The notes beneath the pieces were generated by a model. It saw only the letters and a list, made by a program, of their open reading frames with translations. It searched no databases and was not told where the DNA came from. The position numbers and the translations under genes were made by a program. A stretch of 64,000 nt of DNA from Candidatus Cloacimonadota bacterium (GTDB taxonomy: Bacteria; Cloacimonadota; Cloacimonadia; Cloacimonadales; Cloacimonadaceae), in NCBI GenBank assembly GCA_012728875.1, contig JAAYEF010000021.1:1-64000 (forward strand). The letters are read 5' to 3'. Shown here one piece after another: positions 9,400 through 18,184 of this stretch (within the stretch, counting starts at the first letter, position 1; each line of letters starts with the position of its first letter).

Positions 9400-9581
9400 A
9401 GATCAAGGTTACCCAGGTTCGCAGCACCATAAACCGTAAAGAAAACCATAAAAGGATCATCCGATCCCTGGGGCTGGGTGCGCCCGGCAAATCCAGAATA
9501 CACAACGATAATCCCTGCATCCGAGGTATGATCGCAAAAGTGTCATACCTGGTTACAGTTGAAGAAGTAGAGGGAGAATGA
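9396..9581 (+). CDS. rpmD: 50S ribosomal protein L30
   Basis: This 61-residue gene uses GTG at 9396, overlapping the rpsE stop by four bases (GTGA), with GGGAGG just upstream. The product begins [15 protein letters not shown] and contains [21 protein letters not shown], the L30 core. It is easily missed because a longer spurious frame reads through from inside rpsE. Confidence 0.95.
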   Translation: MKIKVTQVRSTINRKENHKRIIRSLGLGAPGKSRIHNDNPCIRGMIAKVSYLVTVEEVEGE

Positions 9582-9582
9582 T

Positions 9583-10038
9583 ATGCTGAACCTTTCAAAT
9601 CTTGGCAAACCTGCAGGCCGCAAAGCCAAAAGACGCCTTGGAAAAGGTGAAGGCAGCGGCTTGGGAAAGCAATCCGGACGCGGTCATAAGGGAAAAAAAT
9701 CCCGCGCCGGCGGAAATGTCCCCCCCGGTTTTGAAGGTGGACAGATGCCCATCAACCGCCGCCTGCCCAAGCGCGGTTTCAAAAACCCCTTCCGTAAACA
9801 CTTTCGAATCTTGAACCTCTCCCGCTTGGCAGAGCTTGAAGAGAGCCAATTCGATATCCAAAAGCTGGAAATGATGGGCTTGGTGCCCACCAAGGGACAA
9901 AAAGGGAAATATCCCATCAAGGTCCTGGCCAGCCTGAATGAGGAATTCACCAAAACCGTTCACATCAAGGCTCACGCTTTTTCCAAGCGCGCCATTGAAT
10001 TGATCGAAGCGAACGGCGGAAAAGCAGAGGTGGTGTGA
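9583..10038 (+). CDS. rplO: 50S ribosomal protein L15
   Basis: The 151-residue protein has the Gly/Lys-rich N-terminus (KRRLGKGEGSGLGKQSGRGH, then KGKKSRAGG), FEGGQMPINRRLPKRGF and the C-terminal VHIKAHAFSKRAIELIEANGG. L15 is a late-binding 50S protein; its gene precedes secY as usual. Confidence 0.97.
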   Translation: MLNLSNLGKPAGRKAKRRLGKGEGSGLGKQSGRGHKGKKSRAGGNVPPGFEGGQMPINRRLPKRGFKNPFRKHFRILNLSRLAELEESQFDIQKLEMMGLVPTKGQKGKYPIKVLASLNEEFTKTVHIKAHAFSKRAIELIEANGGKAEVV

Positions 10039-10039
10039 T

Positions 10040-11365
10040 TTGTTCAAAACCATTGCGAACATCTTCAGAATCCCGGATCTCAGAAAGAAAATTCTGTTCA
10101 CCGGCCTGATTCTGGTGCTCTATCGCCTGGGCAGCTTCGTGCCCATTCCGGGTGTCAACGCCTCCGAGCTGAGCTCCTTTTTTGAAAGCCAATCCGGCGG
10201 GCTGTTCGACCTCCTGAACCTCTTTGTGGGTGGAAACATCGAGCGCGCCTCCATCTTTGCCCTGGGCATCATGCCCTACATCACGGCGTCGATTGTGATC
10301 CAGCTTTTGGGGAGCATCGTTCCCTACTTTGAAAAGCTGCGCAAAGAAGGCGCCGACGGCGAAAAGAAGATGAACCAGATCACCCGTTATTTCACGGTTG
10401 CCCTGGCTGCTTTCAACGGCATCACCATCCTGGTGGGGCTCACAAACATGATGGGCGCCACCGGACCCGTGGTTCCGAACCCCAGCTTCCTTTTCTACCT
10501 CACCGGCATGGTCACCCTGATCACAGGAACCATGATCGTGATGTGGCTGGGCGAGCAAATCACCGAGTTTGGGATCGGCAACGGAATATCGCTGATCATC
10601 TTTGCCGGAATCATTGCCCGCTATCCGGAAGGGTTCATCAATATGTTCCGCACCCGCTTCAACACCATCGGCGGAATCATCCAATCCCTGATCGCCATGG
10701 TGGTGATGGTGGTGGTTACCGGAGCGATTATTTTCGTAACCGAAGCCATCCGCAAGATTCCCGTCCAATATGCAAAACGCATCGTTGGCAGAAGGGTTTA
10801 CGGCGGTCAAAGCACCTATATCCCGCTGCGTGTAAACACCGCCGGCGTGATCCCCATCATCTTTGCCCAGTCCATCCTGATGTTCCCCGCCACGCTTATC
10901 ACCCTTTTCCAGGGTGGAAACGCCGAAGCCGGAACATTCTGGTACAGGCTGCGGGTGCTGTTTAGCCCCGGCCACTGGGTTTACACCATCATCTACGTGG
11001 GGCTCATCATCTTCTTCGCCTATTTCTATACGGCGTTGGTGCTTAACCCCACCGAAATGGCTGAAAACATGGTGAAATACGGTGGACACATTCCCGGAAA
11101 GAAACCCGGTAAAAAGACAGCGGAATACATCTCTTCCGTGCTCACCCGCATCACCCTGCCCGGCGCAGTGTTCTTTGCCTTTGTGGCGCTTATGCCCGAA
11201 CTGATGACCCACATCTTCAAGCTGCCCTTCTACTTTGGCGGAACCGGTCTCATCATCGTGGTTGGCGTGGCTTTGGACACCCTTCGCCAGATCGAATCCC
11301 ACCTCGTGATGCGTCACTACGACGGCTTCATGAAAAAAGGAAAACTCCGCGGACGCTCCGGCTGA
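10040..11365 (+). CDS. secY: Preprotein translocase subunit SecY
   Basis: SecY forms the protein-conducting channel of the inner membrane with SecE and SecG. The 441-residue product has ten predicted membrane segments, the early RLGSFVPIPGVNAS (plug/TM1 region), IMPYITASIVIQLL and cytoplasmic loops including RRVYGGQSTYIPLRVNTAGVIP. The start is TTG 10040, immediately after the rplO stop (10038), so it is probably translationally coupled. Length matches the family. Confidence 0.97.
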   Translation: MFKTIANIFRIPDLRKKILFTGLILVLYRLGSFVPIPGVNASELSSFFESQSGGLFDLLNLFVGGNIERASIFALGIMPYITASIVIQLLGSIVPYFEKLRKEGADGEKKMNQITRYFTVALAAFNGITILVGLTNMMGATGPVVPNPSFLFYLTGMVTLITGTMIVMWLGEQITEFGIGNGISLIIFAGIIARYPEGFINMFRTRFNTIGGIIQSLIAMVVMVVVTGAIIFVTEAIRKIPVQYAKRIVGRRVYGGQSTYIPLRVNTAGVIPIIFAQSILMFPATLITLFQGGNAEAGTFWYRLRVLFSPGHWVYTIIYVGLIIFFAYFYTALVLNPTEMAENMVKYGGHIPGKKPGKKTAEYISSVLTRITLPGAVFFAFVALMPELMTHIFKLPFYFGGTGLIIVVGVALDTLRQIESHLVMRHYDGFMKKGKLRGRSG

Positions 11366-11367
11366 TC

Positions 11368-12126
11368 ATGATTTACCGAAAGTCTCCTGCTGAACAGGAA
11401 AAGATGCGCGCCGCGGGCAGAGTCATCGGCCAGCTTTTGGACGAACTTGCCAGGCGGATCGTGCCCGGGATCACAACCTGGGACCTGGATGCCTTTGCGC
11501 ACGATTTCATCGTTTCCAAAGGCGCCAAGCCGGCGTTCAAGGGCTACACCATACCCGGCCTTGAACCATTTCCCGGTACGCTGTGCACTTCGCCAAATTC
11601 CGGCATTGTTCACGGAATCCCCTCCAAAAAGGTGGTTCTGCAGGAAGGAGACATCATTGGGATCGACGTTGGAGCCGTGCTGGATGGCTACTATGGAGAC
11701 GCCGCCCGCACCTATGCGGTGGGAGAGATCTCGCCGGATGCACAAAAGCTGCTGGACGTCACCTCCGAAGCTCTGCGTCTGGGCATGGCAGCCGCCAAGC
11801 CGGGAAACCGGGTGGGAGACATCTCCCACGTCATCGGTTCCTATGTGAAAGCGCAGGGCTACCATGTGGCAGACGACCTCACCGGTCACGGCATCGGGCG
11901 TCAGCTTCATGAAGAACCCCAGATCCCAAATCATGGAAATCCCGGCAGGGGTCCCCGCCTGCAAAGCGGAATGGCTCTTGCCATCGAGCCCATGGTCAAT
12001 ATCGGCACAAATCGCGTCAGGGAAAACGGCTGGGAATTTTTCACAGCCGACGGCAGCCTCTCCGCCCATTTTGAACACACCATCATCGTCACGGACGGCG
12101 AGCCCCGGATCCTGACCCAAGCCTGA
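11368..12126 (+). CDS. map: Methionine aminopeptidase type I
   Basis: The enzyme removes the initiator methionine from nascent proteins. The 252-residue product carries all five metal ligands in the expected contexts: D100 (GIDVGAV), D111 (YGDAART), H174 (TGHGIG), E207 (AIEPM) and E236 (FEHT). There is no N-terminal zinc-finger extension, as in the simple bacterial form. It starts two bases after secY and precedes infA, the common spc-alpha junction. Confidence 0.97.
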   Translation: MIYRKSPAEQEKMRAAGRVIGQLLDELARRIVPGITTWDLDAFAHDFIVSKGAKPAFKGYTIPGLEPFPGTLCTSPNSGIVHGIPSKKVVLQEGDIIGIDVGAVLDGYYGDAARTYAVGEISPDAQKLLDVTSEALRLGMAAAKPGNRVGDISHVIGSYVKAQGYHVADDLTGHGIGRQLHEEPQIPNHGNPGRGPRLQSGMALAIEPMVNIGTNRVRENGWEFFTADGSLSAHFEHTIIVTDGEPRILTQA

Positions 12127-12138
12127 AGGAGCAAGTAT

Positions 12139-12357
12139 ATGAGTAAAGCCGGCGTTATAGAAGTGGAAGGAATCGTGACCGACGCCCTTCCCAACACCAC
12201 TTTTAAGGTTCAACTGGAAAACGGCCATGAAATTTTGGCACACAGTTCCGGTAAAATGCGGATGCACTATATCCGCATCCTTCCCGGAGACAAAGTCAAG
12301 GTGGAGCTCTCTCCATATGACCTCTCCCGCGGAAGGATCACCTACCGATATAAATAA
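12139..12357 (+). CDS. infA: Translation initiation factor IF-1
   Basis: The 72-residue OB-fold protein ([59 protein letters not shown]) matches IF-1 over its full length. It binds the 30S A site and assists IF-2 and IF-3. GAAGGAGC precedes ATG 12139. Confidence 0.97.
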   Translation: MSKAGVIEVEGIVTDALPNTTFKVQLENGHEILAHSSGKMRMHYIRILPGDKVKVELSPYDLSRGRITYRYK

Positions 12358-12400
12358 TAAACATTGCAGGAAGTAACTGCACTCTTGCAAGGAGACGATA

Positions 12401-12517
12401 ATGAAAGTGAGATCATCAGTCCGTGTGGTCTGTAAAGACTGCCGGATCATCAAACGCCACGGCGTGATCCGTGTTATCTGCAGTTCCAACCCAAAACACA
12501 AACAGAGACAGGGTTAA
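12401..12517 (+). CDS. rpmJ: 50S ribosomal protein L36
   Basis: This 38-codon gene starts at ATG 12401 behind AAGGAGA and ends with TAA at 12515-12517. The product, [20 protein letters not shown] and on to [12 protein letters not shown], has the L36 zinc-binding pattern CxxC...C...H. It lies in its usual place between infA and rpsM. Confidence 0.95.
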   Translation: MKVRSSVRVVCKDCRIIKRHGVIRVICSSNPKHKQRQG

Positions 12518-12528
12518 GGAGGACCAAC

Positions 12529-12897
12529 TTGGCACACATTGCAGGTATAGAAATTCCCAGGAACAAACGCCTCTTCGTTGGGCTCACCTATATCTATGGC
12601 ATCGGACCAAGCCTTGCCAAAGAAATCTGCCGCAAGGCAAATGTGGACGAAACCAAAATGGTGGGAGACCTCAGCGTTGAAGAAGAAAAAACCATTCGAG
12701 ACATCGTGCAGCACGACTATGCGGTGGAAGGCACCCTGCGCACCCAGGTGGCGATGAACATCAAGCGCCTCATGGAAATCGGCTGCTATCGCGGTCAGCG
12801 TCACAAACGTGGCCTCCCCGTGCGCGGTCAAAGCACCCACACCAATGCGCGCACCCGCAAGGGACCCCGCGCCAGCGCGATCAAAAAGAAGAAATAG
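12529..12897 (+). CDS. rpsM: 30S ribosomal protein S13
   Basis: The 122-residue product begins [14 protein letters not shown], with the helix-hairpin-helix [17 protein letters not shown] and the C-terminal basic tail [20 protein letters not shown]. The start is TTG 12529 behind AGGAGG. S13 contacts P-site tRNA and the 50S at bridge B1. Confidence 0.97.
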   Translation: MAHIAGIEIPRNKRLFVGLTYIYGIGPSLAKEICRKANVDETKMVGDLSVEEEKTIRDIVQHDYAVEGTLRTQVAMNIKRLMEIGCYRGQRHKRGLPVRGQSTHTNARTRKGPRASAIKKKK

Positions 12898-12911
12898 GAG
12901 TGAACCGATAA

Positions 12912-13301
12912 ATGGCAAAGAAAACCAGAACCAAGAAAAAACGCATTCGCCTTTCCTTCGACGAAGGCATCGTGTTTGTCCACTCCAGCTTTAACAACAC
13001 CATCGTTTCCCTGGCAGACCGCTCCGGAAACGTCCTCACCTGGTCCAGCGGCGGCAGAGTGGGCTACAAAGGCTCACGCAAAGCCACACCCTTCGCAGCT
13101 CAGCTTGCAGCCACGGAAGTGTCCAAAGCTGGCATTGATATGGGAATCACCCGCGTGGGTGTCATCGTGAAAGGCCCCGGCAGTGGCAGGGAATCCGCCA
13201 TCCGTGCGGTGAACGCCTCCGGCCTCAAGGTCACCATGATCAAAGACGCCACGCCCATTCCCCACAACGGCTGCCGTCCACCCAAAACCAGAAGGATATA
13301 A
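12912..13301 (+). CDS. rpsK: 30S ribosomal protein S11
   Basis: The 129-residue protein shows [38 protein letters not shown] and the C-terminal [17 protein letters not shown], diagnostic of S11 in the 30S platform. Length and position between rpsM and rpsD are standard. Confidence 0.97.
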   Translation: MAKKTRTKKKRIRLSFDEGIVFVHSSFNNTIVSLADRSGNVLTWSSGGRVGYKGSRKATPFAAQLAATEVSKAGIDMGITRVGVIVKGPGSGRESAIRAVNASGLKVTMIKDATPIPHNGCRPPKTRRI

Positions 13302-13312
13302 GAGAGGAAATC

Positions 13313-13930
13313 ATGGCAAGATACACCGGACCACGCGCCAGGCTCTGCCGTAAATTCGGCGAAAACATCTTTGGCACCGCAAAATACGACAGAATTCTGA
13401 ACCGCCGTAAATTCCCTCCCGGACAGCACGGCAGAAATATGCGCCGCAAACAAAGCGACTATTTCATCCACCTGCGCGAAAAGCAAAAACTCAGAAATAT
13501 CTACTGCCTCCTGGAACGGCAGTTTAGCAGCTATTTTCACAAAGCGGCAAAAATGGGCGGGGTCACAGGCGACAACCTGCTCCAGCTGCTGGAAAGACGT
13601 CTGGACAACACAGTCTATCGCCTTGGCTTTGCCACCACCAGAATGCAGGCCCGTCAGTTTGTGAACCACGGTCATTTCATGGTGAACGGCAGAAAGGTGG
13701 ACATCCCCTCTTACCTGCTCAAGGATGGAGACCTCATCGAAGTCCGCCCCAAAAGCAAAGGGATCAAGCCTCTCGCGGAAGCTTGGGACAGCTCCGAAGC
13801 CAGCTCACCCTACCCCTGGCTTTCAGTGGATAAAGACAACATGCGCGGGCAGTTCGAGCATATCCCTGCTGCCCAGGAGATCCCCAACACCGTTGACCTG
13901 CGCCTCATTGTTGAGTATTACTCCAAATAA
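13313..13930 (+). CDS. rpsD: 30S ribosomal protein S4
   Basis: The 205-residue product begins MARYTGPRARLCRKFGENIF, contains the RRKFPPGQHGR linker and an S4 RNA-binding domain (LLERRLDNTVYRLGFATTRM, QARQFVNHGHFMVNGRKVDIP). S4 initiates 30S assembly and, in several bacteria, represses the alpha operon. GAGAGGAAATC precedes the ATG. Confidence 0.97.
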   Translation: MARYTGPRARLCRKFGENIFGTAKYDRILNRRKFPPGQHGRNMRRKQSDYFIHLREKQKLRNIYCLLERQFSSYFHKAAKMGGVTGDNLLQLLERRLDNTVYRLGFATTRMQARQFVNHGHFMVNGRKVDIPSYLLKDGDLIEVRPKSKGIKPLAEAWDSSEASSPYPWLSVDKDNMRGQFEHIPAAQEIPNTVDLRLIVEYYSK

Positions 13931-13956
13931 TCGCTGAACCCAGCAAGGAGTCATTT

Positions 13957-15090
13957 ATGCTATACTTGGAACCCCTGCAAATGCCCGAAAACGTGGAATA
14001 CGACAGGGACAGCTATTCCCCCCACTACGGCAGATTCGAGATCGGCCCGCTGGAGCCCGGTTTTGGAACCACGATCGGCAACATCCTGCGCCGGGTGCTT
14101 TTGTCCTCGGTTCAGGGCTCGGCCGTTCGCTTCATCCGCATCGAAGGCCTGCACCACGAATTTTCGCCCATTCCCGGCACAAATTCAGACTATATCGACC
14201 TGATCCTGCGCGTCAAGCAGCTCGTGGTCTTTTCCACCTCCGTGGACGAGGTCACCATTGTGCTGGAACACAAGGGAAAAGGCGTGGTGACGGCAAAAAT
14301 GATTCAGGATAACCCCAATATCCGCATCATAAACAAGGATCTCTACCTGCTGGAAGTCACCGAGGATATCGACATCAAGATCGAGATGATCGTGGGAAAC
14401 GGCCGCGGATATGTTTCCGCCTCCGAACAGAATATGGAGGAGAAAGCCGTGGGATTCATCCCCATCGACTCCATCTATTCCCCCATCCTCAAGGTCAATT
14501 TCAGCGTTTCCCACCAGCGCGTGAAGGAACGCATGAACTTTGACAAGCTCATCCTCGAGATCCATTCAAACGGCTCTGTGGAGCCCATCGTGGCTCTTTT
14601 CCTCTCCGCAAAGATCCTACGCGACATGGTTGGGAAAATCAGCCGCTTTGAAACCGAACCCCAATACATCCGTGAAGTGGAGCTGGATCCGGAATTGGAA
14701 GAGATGGAACGCATCCTGGCGCTGCCCGTTCGGGAGATTGAACTCACCGTCCGTGCCGCAAACTGCCTGGCTGCCGCCGAGATTGAAACCATCGGCGATC
14801 TCGTTTCAAAGACCGAAGCTCAAATGCTCAAATACCGCAACTTCGGTAAGAAATCCCTGGAGGAAATCGTCCAAAAACTCACAAAATACGATCTCCACCT
14901 GGGAATGGACGTGGATGGCATCGAAAATCAGATTGCCGATGCCAGAAGCCGCGGAATCAGAATCGAAGATATGCCAAAAGTAAAAAATGAGGAAGAAAAA
15001 CCCGCGCCTGAGGAGACCGAGGATGAAGTTCCCGCTCCGCCCAGAAAGCCGGTGCCTCCTTCCAAAAAGAAGGTGAAAAATGCGACATAA
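13957..15090 (+). CDS. rpoA: RNA polymerase alpha subunit
   Basis: The product forms the alpha dimer that scaffolds RNA polymerase. The N-terminal domain shows FEIGPLEPGFGTTIGNILRR (residues about 27-46) and SVQGSAVRFIRIEGLHHEF. The C-terminal domain (about 265-325) carries LPVREIELTVRAANCL and LKYRNFGKKSLEEI, which bind UP elements and activators. The 377-residue length exceeds the usual 315-340 because of a tail of about 50 residues after the CTD, Glu/Pro-rich then Lys-rich. The rplQ start overlaps its end by 11 bases. Confidence 0.97.
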   Translation: MLYLEPLQMPENVEYDRDSYSPHYGRFEIGPLEPGFGTTIGNILRRVLLSSVQGSAVRFIRIEGLHHEFSPIPGTNSDYIDLILRVKQLVVFSTSVDEVTIVLEHKGKGVVTAKMIQDNPNIRIINKDLYLLEVTEDIDIKIEMIVGNGRGYVSASEQNMEEKAVGFIPIDSIYSPILKVNFSVSHQRVKERMNFDKLILEIHSNGSVEPIVALFLSAKILRDMVGKISRFETEPQYIREVELDPELEEMERILALPVREIELTVRAANCLAAAEIETIGDLVSKTEAQMLKYRNFGKKSLEEIVQKLTKYDLHLGMDVDGIENQIADARSRGIRIEDMPKVKNEEEKPAPEETEDEVPAPPRKPVPPSKKKVKNAT

Positions 15091-15487
15091 AGTTGAAGGA
15101 AGAAAGTTTGGACGCGAAAAAGACGCACGCCGTCTCATGATCTGCAACCTCGTGAGATCCATGGTGGAACACGGCCAAATCACCACCACCCTCGCAAAGG
15201 CTAAAGAACTGCGCGGATATGTGGACCGCATGGTTACCTACGGCAAACAAGACACTGTTCATTCACGCCGTTTGGCATACAGCGTTCTGGGAGACCGCAC
15301 CTTGGTGAAAAAACTTTTCACCGAAATTGCGCCCGCGTTCCAAGACCGCCAAGGTGGATACACCCGCGTCATCAAAAGCGGATTCCGCCGTGGAGATTCT
15401 GCCCCCATGGCCATCATCCAGTTTGTGGAAGAATCTGCGGTCAAACCCAAAAAAGACAATATCAAGGCCAAAGACCTCAATAAATAA
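15080..15487 (+). CDS. rplQ: 50S ribosomal protein L17
   Basis: The 135-residue protein begins MRHKVEGRKFGREKDARRLM and contains TTLAKAKELRGYVDRMVTYGK and GGYTRVIKSGFRRGDSAPMA, the L17 core. A C-terminal extension of about 15 polar residues follows. It overlaps rpoA by 11 bases in another frame and is the last gene of the cluster; a terminator lies 25 bases downstream. Confidence 0.97.
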   Translation: MRHKVEGRKFGREKDARRLMICNLVRSMVEHGQITTTLAKAKELRGYVDRMVTYGKQDTVHSRRLAYSVLGDRTLVKKLFTEIAPAFQDRQGGYTRVIKSGFRRGDSAPMAIIQFVEESAVKPKKDNIKAKDLNK

Positions 15488-15512
15488 GGTCTGAAACCCC
15501 AAAAAATGCGTG

Positions 15513-15540
15513 AAACCCGGGATTACACTCCCGGGTTTTT
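15513..15540 (+). terminator. Rho-independent terminator after rplQ
   Basis: AAACCCGGG (15513-15521) and CCCGGGTTT (15530-15538) form a perfect 9-bp stem with an 8-nt loop, followed by a run of T to 15540. It ends the ribosomal protein transcription unit. Confidence 0.92.
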
Positions 15541-15564
15541 GCGTGTGTGGGGGTGTTCACGCAG

Positions 15565-15618
15565 ATTTTTGAATAGATTAGGGATGCACAGGATTGGGAC
15601 GATGAAAAGGGGATAAAA
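15565..15618 (-). repeat. Dispersed intergenic repeat, copy B (inverted)
   Basis: This is the inverted counterpart of the repeat at 431-487 and 17972-18029, with the core GGGATGCACAGGAT. It is followed at about 15660-15690 by an inverted, degenerate piece of the 101-bp family seen at 1-390 (ACTAAAGG then CTGGCGGAT), so both repeat types occur together here too. Confidence 0.75.
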
Positions 15619-15692
15619 AATAGGAAGATAAGAAGTTTGTAAGTTGTTGGGATTTCAGGGGTTGAATACTAAAGGTACGGGACTGGCGGATA

Positions 15693-15812
15693 ATGGCGAG
15701 ATTCATTAACCCCTACTGCATTATTTGGGATAATTACTTTGGCTGGGTTATAGCCTATAATGGTGAACTCAATGGAGACGGCACCAACTCATATTTTGAA
15801 CTCTATGTCTAA
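15693..15812 (+). pseudogene. Probable 3' remnant of a protein gene
   Basis: A 39-codon open frame ends at TAA 15810-15812. From about 15708 it reads like natural protein (NPYCIIWDNYFGWV, then NGDGTNSYFELYV), while its first codons come from the repeat remnant. No ribosome site precedes it. I read it as the surviving C-terminus of a gene truncated by the repeat. The remaining stretch to 16064 is AT-rich and contains only a 29-codon frame of no clear merit. Confidence 0.3.
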
Positions 15813-16064
15813 AAATCGTCCGCGTGCTTGTATTCAACGGTTTGTGTCGTTTAAAGATATTAAAACGAGGGGATGTCTGCATGAAAATAGTCCTTTACAT
15901 AAAAGCTTGGATGATAATTAATGTAATTGGTCATGTGACCATGAATAGTGTGTGTAAACGAGGAAAATAAGAATGCCCTCAACAAACCTGAGAAACAATG
16001 AGTTGGATTTTACACCAACATTTGGGACTCAACTTAGAAAAACGCCATCCAAAAGAAGGTTTAT

Positions 16065-17645
16065 ATGAAAGCAAAGACCATGATGTCCCTTGTATTTGCA
16101 CTTGCCCTTTGGACTTCTGCAGTTGTTTTGTTCGCAGAGCCGCCGCATATTGATGTAAGTCTGGCAAATTCCCTGCCAATCCCGTATGCTTATGATGAGG
16201 TGATCAAACTCGAAAGTGGCGACCTGCAGTTTTATAAAATGACCGTGAGTGATGGAAGCATCCAAATAGCAGGTTTTCAGTATCTCATCCAGAGCAATAC
16301 TTTTACCGATTTAGTGCAAATTGGGAGCATTACGGGATTTGGGGGAATAGCTTTTAGAGAAATGGGCGTGCAACGCTTTGGAAAATTCTATACTATTTAT
16401 CAATACCCACGATACGACCCCCAAGTACTGATAATAATCCGCCTGGACGCCCATGAATTTGAGTACAGGATTATTGATAATATGCCGCTTTACGATTACT
16501 ATGATGGCTTTTTCGCAAGTAATCGTATCGATATTGTGTCTGAAGATCACTTGGTAATTGCCTTGGCAGACAGGCTTGAATTTTACGACTTTGCCAGCGA
16601 CACCAGCCAAACGCTTCTGGGTGGGGAGGACTATCACTGTAACACAGCGCAGAGAAAGAGGGTATATGCCATGCCTACCGGTCATTTCATGTATGTAAAG
16701 GATACATGCGGAGACTTTACTTTGGAAACCTGGTTCATTTTTGACGTTCAGGGGAATCTTCTGTTTACTCAGATAATGACAGATCCTTGGTTTTGTATGA
16801 GTGTGACCGGACAGTCGTATGGGGCAGATTATGGTTTTATCCACGACCGGTTTTACATCAAAACTCATGGTATGGTTTATGATAGTGCATTATTGGAGTG
16901 TCACTTCCCCAGCTCTGATTCTCTGCACGTTTATATTGTTCATACCCCTGTTTCAGCTGATGGGCATTTAGTAAGAGTGGTCAGCTTTGGCGATGATAGA
17001 ATACTGATGTCATATTTTGATTATGGCACCTTCGACGGGGATTTCTTTTTATACATGAACTACAACCCCTTGGAGGATAATCCAGTATCAACACACTGGA
17101 CTTGGTTCGGTCCCATTGAACCTCACATAGATAGCATTACCGATAAAATAGTTTCAATATCGGCCCGATATGAAAATTACATATTTATCAGCGTCTTGTG
17201 TACTCTGGATTTTCCTACCTCACATACATTTACCTTTCCCGCACCCACAACAAATATCTATCTCCCCGCCCTTACTTTTTCCCATGAAGATCAGTTATTT
17301 ATGATCAGCGATGGTACGCTGTATGCGTTTGAGGTGGAATTTTCAGTTTCCAATGCGGATGAGACCGCAGTTCCTCCTGTACACACACTTTCTGCCTACC
17401 CCAATCCGGTTAACGCAAATAATATGATCACTTTCAAAGCTTCGCTAAAACAAGCGAATGAACTGGATATTTATAACATTCGCGGGCAAAAAGTCGATAC
17501 TATCAGCTTGGATTCCGAGGGAACGGCGGAGTGGAACTTGCGTAACTACAAGGGCGAAACTGTAAGCGCGGGAGTGTATTTTGCGAAACCGCGTAGTAAT
17601 AAACAGATCAAAGCAATAAAATTCATTGTAATACACCAAGACTAA
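16065..17645 (+). CDS. Secreted protein with C-terminal sorting domain
   Basis: The 526-residue product has a classical signal peptide (hydrophobic residues about 6-24, probable cleavage after FAEP or earlier). The middle is beta-rich with many aromatic residues and no domain I recognise; beta-propeller-like architecture is possible. The last 85 residues are a FlgD-like/type IX secretion sorting domain: HTLSAYPNPVNANN, a central LDIYNIRGQKV and a final SAGVYFAKPRSNK. Such tails direct proteins to the cell surface in FCB bacteria. AAGAAGG precedes the ATG. It stands alone between repeat-rich spacers. Confidence 0.8.
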   Translation: MKAKTMMSLVFALALWTSAVVLFAEPPHIDVSLANSLPIPYAYDEVIKLESGDLQFYKMTVSDGSIQIAGFQYLIQSNTFTDLVQIGSITGFGGIAFREMGVQRFGKFYTIYQYPRYDPQVLIIIRLDAHEFEYRIIDNMPLYDYYDGFFASNRIDIVSEDHLVIALADRLEFYDFASDTSQTLLGGEDYHCNTAQRKRVYAMPTGHFMYVKDTCGDFTLETWFIFDVQGNLLFTQIMTDPWFCMSVTGQSYGADYGFIHDRFYIKTHGMVYDSALLECHFPSSDSLHVYIVHTPVSADGHLVRVVSFGDDRILMSYFDYGTFDGDFFLYMNYNPLEDNPVSTHWTWFGPIEPHIDSITDKIVSISARYENYIFISVLCTLDFPTSHTFTFPAPTTNIYLPALTFSHEDQLFMISDGTLYAFEVEFSVSNADETAVPPVHTLSAYPNPVNANNMITFKASLKQANELDIYNIRGQKVDTISLDSEGTAEWNLRNYKGETVSAGVYFAKPRSNKQIKAIKFIVIHQD

Positions 17646-17714
17646 AGAAAGAGTTTATCATGAAGCACATTCTGATAACGATCATGTGTGTAATATAAAA
17701 TTCACTTTATAATG

Positions 17715-17978
17715 TCATAAACACAGATAGCTGCAATGGCACAGAGATGACACGGTATCATTATTCAAATTGGCAAAAACAACGACCATATGATCTATCA
17801 TTTGTTTGAGAGAATCAAACATACGATTGTGGATATGGTTCACTTTCACATATTTCCATAATCGTTTTATCGGATTCAGCTCTGGCTAGTATGGAGGCAA
17901 GTCAATTAACTCAATGTTATCAGGCACTATAAGCTCTTTTGATTTATGCCATCCAGCTTGATCCACAACATTAAAACG
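17715..17978 (-). pseudogene. Degenerate IS630-family transposase fragment
   Basis: Read on the minus strand, the frame gives RFNVVDQAGWHKSK near 17978, then LPPY, an in-frame TAG at 17886-17888, and PELNPIKRLWKYVK. This is the C-terminal DDE region of IS630/Tc1-like transposases, where LPPYSPELNPIE is usual; the stop replaces the Ser codon and Lys replaces the catalytic Glu. The gene is cut upstream exactly where repeat copy C begins (about 17972), so more than half is missing. It is inactive. Confidence 0.85.
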
Positions 17979-18029
17979 TCAAATCCCTTTTTCATCGTCC
18001 CAATCCTGTGCATCCCCAATCTATTAAAA
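17972..18029 (+). repeat. Dispersed intergenic repeat, copy C
   Basis: It matches copies A (431-487) and B (15565-15618): TCAAATCCC, a central CAATCCTGTGCATCCC and AATCTATTAAAA. It abuts the broken end of the IS630 transposase remnant, so the repeat probably inserted into, or replaced part of, that gene. Confidence 0.8.
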
Positions 18030-18048
18030 GCTGTGAATGGAAAAAAAT

Positions 18049-18118
18049 GAGAGGAATCGCGCATGATTTATGACACATCTAACTACTACATTAGGAGTGT
18101 CACATGCCAATTCCTCTC
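18049..18118. repeat. Large imperfect inverted repeat
   Basis: Left arm 18049-18076 (GAGAGGAAT, CATG, TGACAC) pairs with right arm 18097-18118 (GTGTCA, CATG, ATTCCTCTC) around a 20-nt centre. It lies about 65 bp beyond the rpoD stop. It could act as a transcription barrier for the minus-strand rpoD operon, or be the remains of a mobile-element end; no T-run supports a classical terminator. Confidence 0.6.
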
Positions 18119-18184
18119 AAGGAACAAATAGCTGAGCTACAGTTAATATTTACGGTTCCATTTCAAAAAGATGTGGACAAAAAG

